In this document: in pieces, positions 1 through 7,090 of the stretch
Numbering within the stretch: the first letter of the stretch is position 1
Layout: every line of letters begins with the position of its first letter
Origin: Bacteroidia bacterium
GTDB taxonomy: Bacteria; Bacteroidota; Bacteroidia; Chitinophagales; Saprospiraceae
Reading direction: 5' to 3'
Assembly (NCBI GenBank): GCA_030431945.1
Contig: JAUIIF010000051.1
Span: 1-13,655, forward strand
DNA length: 13,655 nt
Position numbers and translations under genes: made by a program
Notes under the pieces: model-generated
Told to the model about the DNA's origin: nothing
The model's input: only the letters and a program-made list of their open reading frames with translations
The model's database searches: none

Positions 1-166
1 TAAAAATGCGAGTTGTTTGAGCCTCCACAAGGTTATTGCGCTAGCGAAAGGCATTGGCATTCAGGAAGTTGAGCATTTCCCACCAGGCTCGGCGGCGAGT
101 TTTCGCATTTTCGGCCAGCGGGGTATTGCTTCGTGATCAGCCGGGGTCACAGCCAAAGGGTTTTGC

Positions 167-174
167 TACTTTTG
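167..174 (+). promoter_or_regulatory. Promoter-like -7 box (TACTTTTG) with no obvious gene
   Basis: The sequence TACTTTTG matches the Bacteroidota -7 consensus TAnnTTTG on the plus strand. No TTTG or TTG is seen at the expected distance upstream. Downstream there is only a 21-codon reading frame starting at 207 and ending at 272, which runs into the 3' end of the oppositely oriented barrel-protein gene. It could be a chance match, or drive a small or antisense RNA. The rest of 1-268 shows no gene I recognise. Confidence 0.2.
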
Positions 175-268
175 CCCTTCAAAAGCAGGCCGCCGGCAGG
201 CAAATAATGCAGGAAGGCGACATGCTGAAAGTATTTTTAGATGTATCGGATTCAAACTTTACAGAGCA

Positions 269-1801
269 CTAGAAGCTCTTCCGTACCCCCAGCTGCAGGC
301 CCGCTACCCAGTACTTCTCCTTCAGCGGTGCGCCCTTCGTCGTGAAGGAGCCGGGGTAAGCCTTGAAGAAAGGCTCTACGAGTAAGATGAAGGGCTCCTT
401 TTTCCCGATTTTGTACGTGGTGGATAAGGAGGTCATGAAGCCGACCCCCGTATTCCGGCGGTAGTTGCCGTCTACGGCCAGGTTACGCGGCTGCGCCGCG
501 TCCGGATCCAGGAACCTTCCCTGGGCAGAGGTAATCAGGTTGACCACCGGACCGGCGTTAAGCGAAACGCTGAGCCGTTGCCCCGGTAGCCGGTACCCCA
601 GTAATACGGGGACTTCCAGCTGGCGGATGCGGTTGGTCGTCCGAACCAGCGTCGGCTGGCCGTTAATATTTTGCTCGCTTTCAAACTCATTGCGAATCTC
701 GGCGTAGGTAAGCCCCCCCAGCGCCAACCACCGATCGTTCACCTTATAACTGCCCCGCAGGGTGATCTGATAACTGAGTTCGGGGTACTCACTGGTGGAT
801 CGTACGTCGCGCAAAAAATGCTGCGCGGGCGTCAGGGCCGTAAATTCCTGTTTGGCGTAAGCACCGCCAAAGAGCAATTCCGTCTGGAAGCGGTGGCGTG
901 GCGCCACCCGGATAACGCCCGGCGTAGCCGGCGTTATGGTCGTACGTCTTTTCAGCAATGGCTGCTCCTCCGCCAGCGGCAGTACCGCCGCCATGGCCCT
1001 GCCGGGCAGTGCCGGTAGTGCTGCGGGCACCTCCCTCGTCCAAATAAAAAGATCAGCCATGGACCTGACGGGGATATCCTGCGGCAGCGCAACCGGGGCG
1101 TTTGTGACGGTCGCCGGCTGCGGCGCTGCCACCTGGTCTGGCTGCCCAACGGTGGTTTCGTCCCCCGTTTCCCCGCTTGTTGAACCAGTGCGTTGATCGG
1201 ATTGCGGCGAACGAGCGAGCTGGCGCTTGCCCGGGCTCCCCGTTACGGCGTCTGTACCTGCGTCCGCGCCCGTGGTCCTCTCTTCTTCTCTGACCAGATC
1301 TTCTGGCGTAATCGCAGCAGCCTCCGCAGCGGTGGCGCCTTGATCCGTTGCCGCTACGGTGGCAGCCGGCGCGGTCGCCGGGCGTTCTTCCGGGCCACTG
1401 GTAAGCCAAAAGAGCCCGCCCAGCAGCAACAGGAGCAGGATCAGCCCGGCCGCCAGCAGGCGGCGATGACCGAAAGCTGCCGGTACCTGCGGGCCAACGG
1501 AGGACCAGATGCGGGCCCACATGCCAGCGGGAACGGTTGCCGTCAGCTCCGTAAGGCCGGCGGCAAAAACGTCGTCAATTGGCGCGGCTGCCGGAGCGGC
1601 CTCCGCCGCAATCCGGGTCCACATATCTGCGGGCACCTGGCCGGTACGATCGGCCAGATGATCGGCGAAGTACTGGTCCACCGCCGCGTCTTCCGGGGCG
1701 GCAGGGTGCTTAGCCGCAGCGATCTTCGACCATAAATCTTCCGGCACCTGGCCAGACCGGCCCTCCAGGCCTTCCCGAAACAGTTCGTCCATCGGATTCA
1801 T
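269..1801 (-). CDS. Dual-membrane-spanning anti-sigma-like protein with C-terminal outer-membrane beta-barrel
   Basis: 510 residues. Residues 1-101 are predicted cytoplasmic and hold three tandem copies of one motif, D-x2-F-x3-L-x6-V-P-x2-(L/M)-W-x-(K/R)-I, beginning at D5, D42 and D76. Next come basic residues (HRR, 112-114) and a single hydrophobic segment (about 115-134), an Ala/Pro/Thr/Gly-rich, probably disordered linker (135-300), and a beta-strand-rich domain (303-510) ending in Lys-Ser-Phe, typical of outer membrane barrels of the PorT/OMP_b-brl type. It starts inside the stop codon of the ECF sigma gene (ATGA overlap), so the two are translationally coupled. The architecture matches the dual-membrane-spanning anti-sigma factors (Dma) described in Bacteroides, which use an N-terminal domain to hold a partner sigma factor while the barrel sits in the outer membrane. 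By analogy it would sense outer membrane state and release the sigma factor. The function is inferred; the motif repeat, membrane segment and barrel-like end are seen. A weak 5-bp inverted repeat overlaps its stop codon. Confidence 0.8.
   Translation of the reverse strand: MNPMDELFREGLEGRSGQVPEDLWSKIAAAKHPAAPEDAAVDQYFADHLADRTGQVPADMWTRIAAEAAPAAAPIDDVFAAGLTELTATVPAGMWARIWSSVGPQVPAAFGHRRLLAAGLILLLLLLGGLFWLTSGPEERPATAPAATVAATDQGATAAEAAAITPEDLVREEERTTGADAGTDAVTGSPGKRQLARSPQSDQRTGSTSGETGDETTVGQPDQVAAPQPATVTNAPVALPQDIPVRSMADLFIWTREVPAALPALPGRAMAAVLPLAEEQPLLKRRTTITPATPGVIRVAPRHRFQTELLFGGAYAKQEFTALTPAQHFLRDVRSTSEYPELSYQITLRGSYKVNDRWLALGGLTYAEIRNEFESEQNINGQPTLVRTTNRIRQLEVPVLLGYRLPGQRLSVSLNAGPVVNLITSAQGRFLDPDAAQPRNLAVDGNYRRNTGVGFMTSLSTTYKIGKKEPFILLVEPFFKAYPGSFTTKGAPLKEKYWVAGLQLGVRKSF
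1256..1271 (+). repeat. 16-nt sequence shared with 2989-3004 and 12504-12519
   Basis: ACCTGCGTCCGCGCCC occurs here inside the linker-coding part of the anti-sigma-like gene (encoding Gly-Ala-Asp-Ala-Gly on the minus strand). All three copies have the same orientation on the window's plus strand. Confidence 0.55.
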
Positions 1802-2343
1802 ATGGCAATGCGTTGGCGGATTTCGATTTGCCGCTGCAAAACTTTGCGGGCCTTCAGTAGTTGGGAGCGGGAGCTGGCTTCCTGAATGCCCAGCTTATCG
1901 GCGATCTCCTTGTGGCTGTAGCCTTCGATGGCGTACAGGTTAAAAACCAGCCGGTACCCATCCGGCAAAGACTGCACCATGGCGAGCAGTTCCTGCTCCC
2001 CCAGCTCCGCATAGGCGGTGGGTGCGCCGCCGGTCTCCGGTACATTCTCCAGTCCGGATTGTTCGAGGGCGAAGCGTTTACGCTGGTAAGTTTTCAGGGC
2101 TACGTTTACCGTCAGGCGGCGGGCCCAGCCCGCGAAGGAGCCCTGAAATCCGTACTTGGGCAATTTTTCGAAAAGCCGGATGAAGCTGTCCTGCAGCACA
2201 TCTTCCGCTTCGGCCTGGGTGCGACAGTAGCGTTGGCATACCCCCATCAACATCGGGGCATACCGCTCGAAAAGGGCGCGGGAGGCGGCCTCTTCGCCCC
2301 GCAGGGCGCCTTCGATCAGTTCCTTTTCCTTCATGCTCAGCAT
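1798..2343 (-). CDS. RNA polymerase sigma factor, ECF subfamily
   Basis: 181 residues, a normal length for an ECF sigma factor. The sigma-70 region 2 spans about 24-91, with the core-binding helix around EAEDVLQDSFIRLFEKL and the -10-melting part FAGWARRLTVNVALKTYQRKR. Region 4 spans about 117-170, with the helix-turn-helix around YSHKEIADKLGIQEASSRSQL. There is no region 1.1 or 3. The start is the first of two close methionines (Met1, Met4); either is possible, since no Shine-Dalgarno sequence decides. It directs RNA polymerase to an unknown regulon. Its stop overlaps the start of the anti-sigma-like barrel protein, the usual order for an ECF sigma factor and its regulator, so it is probably held inactive by that protein. 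No clear TAnnTTTG box precedes it; autoregulation from its own type of promoter is a common pattern but cannot be shown here. Confidence 0.93.
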   Translation of the reverse strand: MLSMKEKELIEGALRGEEAASRALFERYAPMLMGVCQRYCRTQAEAEDVLQDSFIRLFEKLPKYGFQGSFAGWARRLTVNVALKTYQRKRFALEQSGLENVPETGGAPTAYAELGEQELLAMVQSLPDGYRLVFNLYAIEGYSHKEIADKLGIQEASSRSQLLKARKVLQRQIEIRQRIAI

Positions 2344-2377
2344 CGGCGGTATTACCAGGATTACGAAGGTAAGACAC

Positions 2378-2404
2378 CCCCGGGCAAAGAAACGTGGCCC
2401 GGGG
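2378..2404. repeat. Perfect 8-bp inverted repeat upstream of the sigma factor gene
   Basis: CCCCGGGC (2378-2385) and GCCCGGGG (2397-2404) flank an 11-nt spacer, 34 nt before the sigma start codon. It could be an operator, or a hairpin in the 5' leader of the sigma operon. No U-run follows it on the minus strand, so it is not a standard terminator. Confidence 0.4.
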
Positions 2405-2525
2405 TAGAAAGATCAGGAAAGTAATGAGCTACCGCAGCCAGGTCGTTATTTTCCTCCCGATCAGGGCGCGGCCGCAGGATGCACGCCCCGTTTTGTTAAA
2501 AAGCAGGGTTAACTTTCCCGATCAG

Positions 2526-2557
2526 CTTGCCTCCTATTGCCGAAAACAGTATTTTTG
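2526..2557 (+). promoter_or_regulatory. Bacteroidota-type promoter of hppD
   Basis: An exact -7 box TATTTTTG (2550-2557) is preceded by CTTG (2526-2529) with a 20-nt spacer, close to the TTTG / TAnnTTTG pattern of the phylum's housekeeping sigma factor. Transcription would start a few bases after 2557, giving a leader of about 30 nt. The A/T-rich stretch before the ATG, with no Shine-Dalgarno, is usual for the phylum. Confidence 0.55.
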
Positions 2558-2595
2558 CATCTGCAATCATTGCCATAACAACTAAATAAATTACC

Positions 2596-3723
2596 ATGTC
2601 TGCCACCGCCACCGAAAAGGCTCCCTTCAGTACCACCGACAGCTTCCCGCTGCTGGGAACGGATTACGTTGAACTCTACGTTGGAAACTCCCGTCAATCT
2701 GCCCTGTTTTACCAGGCCTGTATGGGTTTTCAGCCCTTGGCCTACGCCGGTTTGAGTACGGGGCTGAAAGACCGGGAAAGCTACGTGTTGGTACAGGACA
2801 AAATTCGCCTGGTCCTGACCAGCCCGCTGCGGGCGAACACCGAGATTGGCCGCTTGCACGATTTGCACGGCGACACCGTCCGCTGTGTGGCCTTGTGGGT
2901 AGAAGATGCTACGGTAGCTTTTGAAACCGCCGTGGCGCGCGGGGCGACGCCGGTTATGTCCCCCACTGCCGTTAAGGACGAGCACGGCACCTGCGTCCGC
3001 GCCCAGATTCAGAGTTTCGGAGATACCGTTCATGAGTTTGTAGAAAGAAAAAACTACCGAGGCCCCTTCCTGCCCGGCTACACGGCCTGGGCCCCTGCCT
3101 ACCAGCCGGAGCCCGTTGGCCTGAAGTACATTGACCACATGGTCAGTAACGTGGCCGAAGGGGATATGAACAAGTGGGTGCAGTGGTACGCCGACGTAAT
3201 GGACTTCAAGCAGCTCATCAGTTTTGACGATAAGGACATCAGCACCAAATACACCGCGCTGATGAGTAAGGTGATGAGTAATGGCAATGGCCGGGTCAAG
3301 TTCCCGATCAATGAGCCGGCGCCTGGACTGAAAAAGAGCCAGATTGACGAATACCTGGAGTTTCACCACGGCCCCGGCATTCAACACATTGCCGTGGCGA
3401 CGGATGACATCATCAGCACGGTAACGGCCCTGCGGGACCGCGGCATTGAATTTTTGCGGGTACCGGAAAATTATTACGATACCCTGCTCGACCGGGTGGG
3501 CGACATCGATGAAGACCTTTCCCCACTCCGGGAACTGGGCATTCTGGTAGACCGCGACGATGAAGGCTACCTGCTGCAGATCTTTACCAAGCCCGTACAG
3601 CCACGCCCGACGGTTTTCTTCGAAATCATCCAGCGGAAAGGCGCCACCAGCTTCGGCAAGGGCAACTTCAAGGCGCTCTTCGAAGCCATTGAACGGGAAC
3701 AGGCCGTTCGGGGCACCTTATAA
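2596..3723 (+). CDS. hppD: 4-hydroxyphenylpyruvate dioxygenase
   Basis: 375 residues, the usual bacterial length. The enzyme converts 4-hydroxyphenylpyruvate and O2 to homogentisate and CO2, the second step of tyrosine degradation (after transamination), in the cytosol with Fe(II). Two vicinal-oxygen-chelate halves are visible: an N-terminal one (about 20-150) and the catalytic C-terminal one (about 175-345). The iron ligands of the family are present: His181 in YIDHMV, His264 in GPGIQHIAVAT, and Glu343 in TVFFEIIQRKG. The C-terminal helix that closes the active site, SFGKGNFKALFEAIE, is also conserved. The start follows a promoter at 2526-2557. The gene stands alone: no homogentisate dioxygenase or fumarylacetoacetase is in the window, so the rest of the pathway must lie elsewhere, or homogentisate is used otherwise (for example pigment formation). 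An internal segment (2983-3005) is identical to part of the thiamin-receptor gene at 12498-12520. Confidence 0.97.
   Translation: MSATATEKAPFSTTDSFPLLGTDYVELYVGNSRQSALFYQACMGFQPLAYAGLSTGLKDRESYVLVQDKIRLVLTSPLRANTEIGRLHDLHGDTVRCVALWVEDATVAFETAVARGATPVMSPTAVKDEHGTCVRAQIQSFGDTVHEFVERKNYRGPFLPGYTAWAPAYQPEPVGLKYIDHMVSNVAEGDMNKWVQWYADVMDFKQLISFDDKDISTKYTALMSKVMSNGNGRVKFPINEPAPGLKKSQIDEYLEFHHGPGIQHIAVATDDIISTVTALRDRGIEFLRVPENYYDTLLDRVGDIDEDLSPLRELGILVDRDDEGYLLQIFTKPVQPRPTVFFEIIQRKGATSFGKGNFKALFEAIEREQAVRGTL
2983..3005 (+). repeat. 23-nt sequence identical to 12498-12520
   Basis: Here it encodes His-Gly-Thr-Cys-Val-Arg-Ala in HPPD. The same 23 bases occur at 12498-12520 on the same strand of the window, where the gene reads the other way. 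The inner 16 bases ACCTGCGTCCGCGCCC (2989-3004) also occur at 1256-1271. See findings. Confidence 0.6.
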
Positions 3724-3810
3724 ACCACGGTCTGCACGCTCAGGTAATTGGCGGCTGCCCACCGCTGATTTTTCCGTCAGCCGTATTCATACTGTTCTAA
3801 AAGTAGCTGC

Positions 3811-3850
3811 AAGCGCCTTTCTCTGCAAATGAGGAAGGCGCTTATTCATT
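3811..3850 (+). terminator. Rho-independent terminator of hppD
   Basis: AAGCGCCTT (3811-3819) pairs with AAGGCGCTT (3835-3843). The stem extends inward by four more pairs, one of them G-U, to about 13 bp with a 7-nt loop, and is followed by ATTCATTTCC. It lies 87 nt after the hppD stop codon. The U-tract is modest, but stem strength and position fit termination. Confidence 0.65.
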
Positions 3851-4196
3851 TCCTGTTGTCTCCCCCTGATTTTTCAGCGAAAATTCGCCAAAAAACATAG
3901 ATGTTGGTACAAAATTTTACCAAAAAATCTATACGAAGGCAATTTATCACCTACCTTTCGCAAAAATCCGAAGATAATTAGGTGAACGCTTCGCGCATTT
4001 CTCTTGGAATAATTTAAACCTGCTTACCTCCACTTTAGTGCAAAGCGTCAGTCTGCTGCCTCAAAAAATCTAATCAAGACTACTGAATTTTCACCATCTC
4101 CGCCCGGAGGAGGTGGCTGCTTATCTCCTGCCTCAGGGGGTAGCCCCTTATTGCTTTCGTCGGACCGGGCCGGCAACTAACACAACTACTTAGTAT
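3851..4196 (+). other. Long non-coding upstream region of the first TonB-dependent receptor
   Basis: No gene is seen here. The left half is AT-rich and holds the palindrome at 3897-3932. A weak -7-like box, TACCTTTC, lies at 3952-3959 but has no clear -33 partner. The right half is GC-rich, with an interrupted hairpin (CACC-AT-CTCC paired with GGAG-GA-GGTG, 4092-4115) and a 5-bp hairpin AGGGG/CCCCT (4135-4148) followed by a mildly T-rich tail. I checked for TPP, cobalamin and other common riboswitch core motifs and saw none. The start codon follows CAACTACTTAGTAT without a Shine-Dalgarno. Confidence 0.4.
3897..3932. repeat. 36-nt palindrome, possible operator
   Basis: ATAGAT (3897-3902) and TTGGTA (3904-3909) pair with TACCAA (3918-3923) and ATCTAT (3927-3932), around an 8-nt centre, with unpaired bases between the two arm parts (1 nt left, 3 nt right). 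It lies just upstream of the weak -7-like box at 3952, where a repressor or activator could act on the receptor gene. A run of T after the stem is absent, which argues against a terminator. Confidence 0.4.
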
Positions 4197-6929
4197 ATGA
4201 AATCTATTTTTTACTGTTTACTTTTTGCGCTGCTGGCCGTACCGTCACTGGCGGGTGCCCAGACGCTGACGGGCATGGTCACCGATGGTGGCGACCCCGT
4301 AGTGGGGGCTACCATCAGTTCCGGCAGCACGGGTACCGTGACCGATATTGATGGCAAGTACAGCGTAAAATTTGCTACGGCCGGCACCTACAGTGTTACC
4401 GTCAGTTACATTGGCTACGAGTCCATTACCGAAGAATTCACCCTGGCCGCCGGTGCTACGGAAACCTGGAACGTCGACCTTGAACTAGGCGCAACGGACC
4501 TCACTGAGCTCATTGTGGTAGGTTCCAGAACTGCTCCCCGCTCTTCCACCACTACCCCACTGCCGGTTGATGTCTTCCGGGCCAAGGACCTGGTTTCTAC
4601 GGGTCAGGCAACCTTCGATAAGGCTTTGCAGTACCGGGTTCCCTCCTTCAACACCGTGCAAACGCCGGTCAACGATGCCACCTCCCTGCTTGACCCCTAC
4701 GAGATTCGCAACATGGGCCCCAGCCGTACCCTGATCCTGATCAACGGCAAGCGGAAGAACCTCAGTGCCCTGCTCTATACCCAAACCTCTCCGGGGCGTG
4801 GTGAGACGGGTGCCGACATCTCGGGGATTCCCGTGGATGCCATCAAACGCATCGAAATTCTCCGCGACGGAGCCTCCGCTCAGTACGGCTCGGACGCCAT
4901 TGCGGGCGTAATGAACATTATCCTTAAGGACGACGACGACGCCGGCTCCTTTACCCTGCGTACCGGTATCACCAGTGAAGGGGATGGAGAGATGTACGGC
5001 ATTGCCCTCAACAATGGTTCCAGCCTTGGTCGTGACGGTTTCATCAACTACACCCTCGACCTGAGCAAGACCAACCTCGCCAACCGCCCCGGCACCGTAA
5101 GTGCAGAAGGGGAAGCGGGGGACTTTGGCGCCCCCCTGGCCGACGTGCAGCGCTTCCTGTCTGCCTACCCGGATGCCCGCAACATTAACGGTTCTCCCGA
5201 GACGACGGCTTCCAAAATTGCCGTCAACTTCGGCAACAACTTAACCGAGAGCACGGAGATCTACGGCGATGCCGCTTACATCTATAAGCGCGTTAACTCC
5301 TTCGCCAACTACCGGACGCCGTACTGGCGTACCCTGGATGACTTCCCGTACCTGGCGGACTTCTTCCCGGACGGGCCCAACGGTGAATACATCGGCTACG
5401 TACCTACCTTCGAAGGCCTGCTGAACGACTACAACGGCACCCTCGGCTTCCGCACCGAAAAGGATGGCTGGATTGCAGACCTCAGTTTCACCGTTGGTGG
5501 CAACCAGCAGACCTACAAGGTGAACAACTCCCACAACCGGAATGGTACGCTCAATCCGGATGGCACCAATACCTACCGGGAGAACAGCCCCATTACCTTC
5601 GATCCGGGCGGTACGCGCTTTACGCATACCGTAGGTAACATTGACATTACGCGCCGCCTTTCCGATAAGGTAGGTATTGCTTTCGGTTCTGAATTCCGCA
5701 ACGAGAACTTTACCATCATCGAAGGGGAACTTGCCAGCTATGAAGATGGTGGCGCTGACTCTTTCGCCGGTAACGACCCCCGGAACTCCGGCAAATTCAA
5801 CCGCTACAACTTCGGCGGGTATGCGGATGCGGCCTTTGATTTTACGGATGACTTCCTGGTAAACGCTACTGTACGACTGGAAAATTACTCCGACTTTGGT
5901 AACGCCTTTGTGTACAAGGTCAGCTCGCGCTATAAATTCAACGAAGACAAGATTACGCTCCGCGCATCTTTCTCCACTGGCTTCAAGGCTCCTACGCTGC
6001 ACCAGATCTTCACGCAGAAGGCTCAGTACAGCTTCGTTCCGGGGCAGGGCATCCAGGTGGGAGGCCTGGTCAACAACGTAAGCCGGGAGGCACGCCTGCT
6101 GGGTCTGCCGTCACTTGACCCCGAGAAGTCCACTAACTTCACCTTCGGGGTAGGCCTGCGCCCAGCGGATGACCTGAGCATTACGATTGACTACTACAAC
6201 ATTAAGGTTGAAGACCGGATCATTCTTTCTACCGAGATCGGGGGAACCGCCGGAGGGGGAACCGAACTTGACCAGATCCTGTCTGACAATAATCTTTCTG
6301 ACCTCAGTTTCTTCGTCAATGGCCTCGACACCCGTACTTCCGGTATTGACTTCGTGGCTAATTACGGTGGTCTGAAGCTGGGCCAGAATGCCCTTAACGT
6401 CAACCTTTCCGGCAACTACGTACTCCAGAACGAGCGCGACGGTGCCGTCAAGAATCCGGACATTGTGGCCAGTGCGGGCCAGTCCGTCGCTAACCAAACC
6501 CAGGAAGCCCTGTTCTTCACTTCCCGCCCGGAGTACAAGGTCATTCTTGGGCTCGGCACCGACTTCGGCAAACTGGGCGTTGCCCTGAATAACACGGTAT
6601 TCGGACCAACCACCTTCTACCAGCAGGGCCTGGACGCAGGTATTTTCACCGAGTTCAACACGAAGGTAGTGACCGACCTGGCGTTCAATTACGGCATTTC
6701 CGACAAGACGACCCTGTCCCTGAACATCAACAACCTGCTCAACGTGCTGCCGGAGTGGGAGTTCAAGTCTGAAACTTCAGGTGACAGCCGCCTGCAGGAC
6801 AGCGAGTTCCTGATGAATCAGTCAAATCTTATTACCTTCAACCAGCGCTACTCGCAAATGACCTACGATGGCTACCACTTCAGCCAGCTGGGCACCATGC
6901 TGAGTGCCGCCCTGAACGTTCGGTTCTAA
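4197..6929 (+). CDS. TonB-dependent outer membrane receptor, substrate unknown
   Basis: 910 residues. A Sec signal peptide (1-21, cleavage near Ala-Gly-Ala-Gln) is followed by a carboxypeptidase-regulatory-like Ig-fold domain (about 23-98), a TonB-box-like stretch (DLTELIVVGSR, 101-111), a plug domain (about 115-245) with the family signature IKRIEILRDGASAQYGSDAIAGV, and a 22-strand-type barrel ending in NVRF, the aromatic C-terminus recognised by the BAM complex. It imports a ligand across the outer membrane using TonB-ExbBD energy. It is not a SusC type: it lacks the typical SusC plug signature and no SusD gene follows. The plug resembles receptors for siderophores or other small ligands, but nothing in the window fixes the substrate. 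It is a single-gene unit between the hppD terminator and its own terminator at 6982-7020. Possible regulation is through the palindrome and long leader upstream. The start is well supported by the signal peptide. Confidence 0.93.
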   Translation: MKSIFYCLLFALLAVPSLAGAQTLTGMVTDGGDPVVGATISSGSTGTVTDIDGKYSVKFATAGTYSVTVSYIGYESITEEFTLAAGATETWNVDLELGATDLTELIVVGSRTAPRSSTTTPLPVDVFRAKDLVSTGQATFDKALQYRVPSFNTVQTPVNDATSLLDPYEIRNMGPSRTLILINGKRKNLSALLYTQTSPGRGETGADISGIPVDAIKRIEILRDGASAQYGSDAIAGVMNIILKDDDDAGSFTLRTGITSEGDGEMYGIALNNGSSLGRDGFINYTLDLSKTNLANRPGTVSAEGEAGDFGAPLADVQRFLSAYPDARNINGSPETTASKIAVNFGNNLTESTEIYGDAAYIYKRVNSFANYRTPYWRTLDDFPYLADFFPDGPNGEYIGYVPTFEGLLNDYNGTLGFRTEKDGWIADLSFTVGGNQQTYKVNNSHNRNGTLNPDGTNTYRENSPITFDPGGTRFTHTVGNIDITRRLSDKVGIAFGSEFRNENFTIIEGELASYEDGGADSFAGNDPRNSGKFNRYNFGGYADAAFDFTDDFLVNATVRLENYSDFGNAFVYKVSSRYKFNEDKITLRASFSTGFKAPTLHQIFTQKAQYSFVPGQGIQVGGLVNNVSREARLLGLPSLDPEKSTNFTFGVGLRPADDLSITIDYYNIKVEDRIILSTEIGGTAGGGTELDQILSDNNLSDLSFFVNGLDTRTSGIDFVANYGGLKLGQNALNVNLSGNYVLQNERDGAVKNPDIVASAGQSVANQTQEALFFTSRPEYKVILGLGTDFGKLGVALNNTVFGPTTFYQQGLDAGIFTEFNTKVVTDLAFNYGISDKTTLSLNINNLLNVLPEWEFKSETSGDSRLQDSEFLMNQSNLITFNQRYSQMTYDGYHFSQLGTMLSAALNVRF

Positions 6930-6981
6930 GCACAGCTTTCCAGGCCGGTCTTCCTATCCGATCACCGACCACACTTAAATA

Positions 6982-7020
6982 AGCACGCCCCCGTCACCAC
7001 TGGTTGATGGGGGCGTTGCT
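6982..7020 (+). terminator. Strong, probably bidirectional terminator hairpin
   Basis: AGCA-CGCCCCC-GTCA (6982-6996) pairs with TGAT-GGGGGCG-T-TGCT (7005-7020), giving about 15 bp with one bulged T, one G-U pair and an 8-nt loop. On the plus strand it ends the receptor transcript 52 nt after the stop, followed only by TTT and the heptamer array. On the minus strand it is followed by TTATTTAAG, so it may also stop read-through from bamA. Confidence 0.75.
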
Positions 7021-7090
7021 TTGCGGGTTGCGGGTTGCGGGTTGCGGGTTGCGGGTTGCGGGTTGCGGGTTGCGGGTTGCGGGTTGCGGG
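7021..7090 (+). repeat. Ten perfect tandem copies of the heptamer TTGCGGG
   Basis: The 70 bases are exactly ten copies of TTGCGGG with no mismatch, beginning directly after the terminator stem. GGG tracts recur every 7 nt with 4-nt spacers, so the plus strand (or a read-through RNA) could fold into G-quadruplexes. Three heptamers make 21 nt, so open frames across it encode a 7-residue repeat (Asn-Pro-Gln-Pro-Ala-Thr-Arg on the minus strand); these are spurious. Short intergenic tandem repeats of this sort are prone to copy-number change by slippage. Confidence 0.97.

Noticed and set aside
41..139. Short minus-strand frame ending ...RRRAWWEMLNFLNANAFR, possibly the tail of a transposase or other gene
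   Set aside because: Only about 32 codons separate two stops, there is no start codon, and I cannot assign it to a family. No inverted-repeat ends of an insertion sequence were seen nearby.
54..272. 72-codon plus-strand frame at the left end
   Set aside because: No domain, no signal peptide, and it runs into the 3' end of the opposite gene. The promoter-like box at 167-174 lies inside it, not before it.
263..279. AGAGC/GCTCT inverted repeat at the end of the anti-sigma-like gene
   Set aside because: Only 5 bp, overlapping the stop codon, and no U-run on the minus strand; too weak to call a terminator.
4197..6929. SusC-type (polysaccharide utilisation) assignment for the first receptor
   Set aside because: The plug lacks the typical SusC signature, the length is below the SusC norm, and no SusD-like lipoprotein gene follows.
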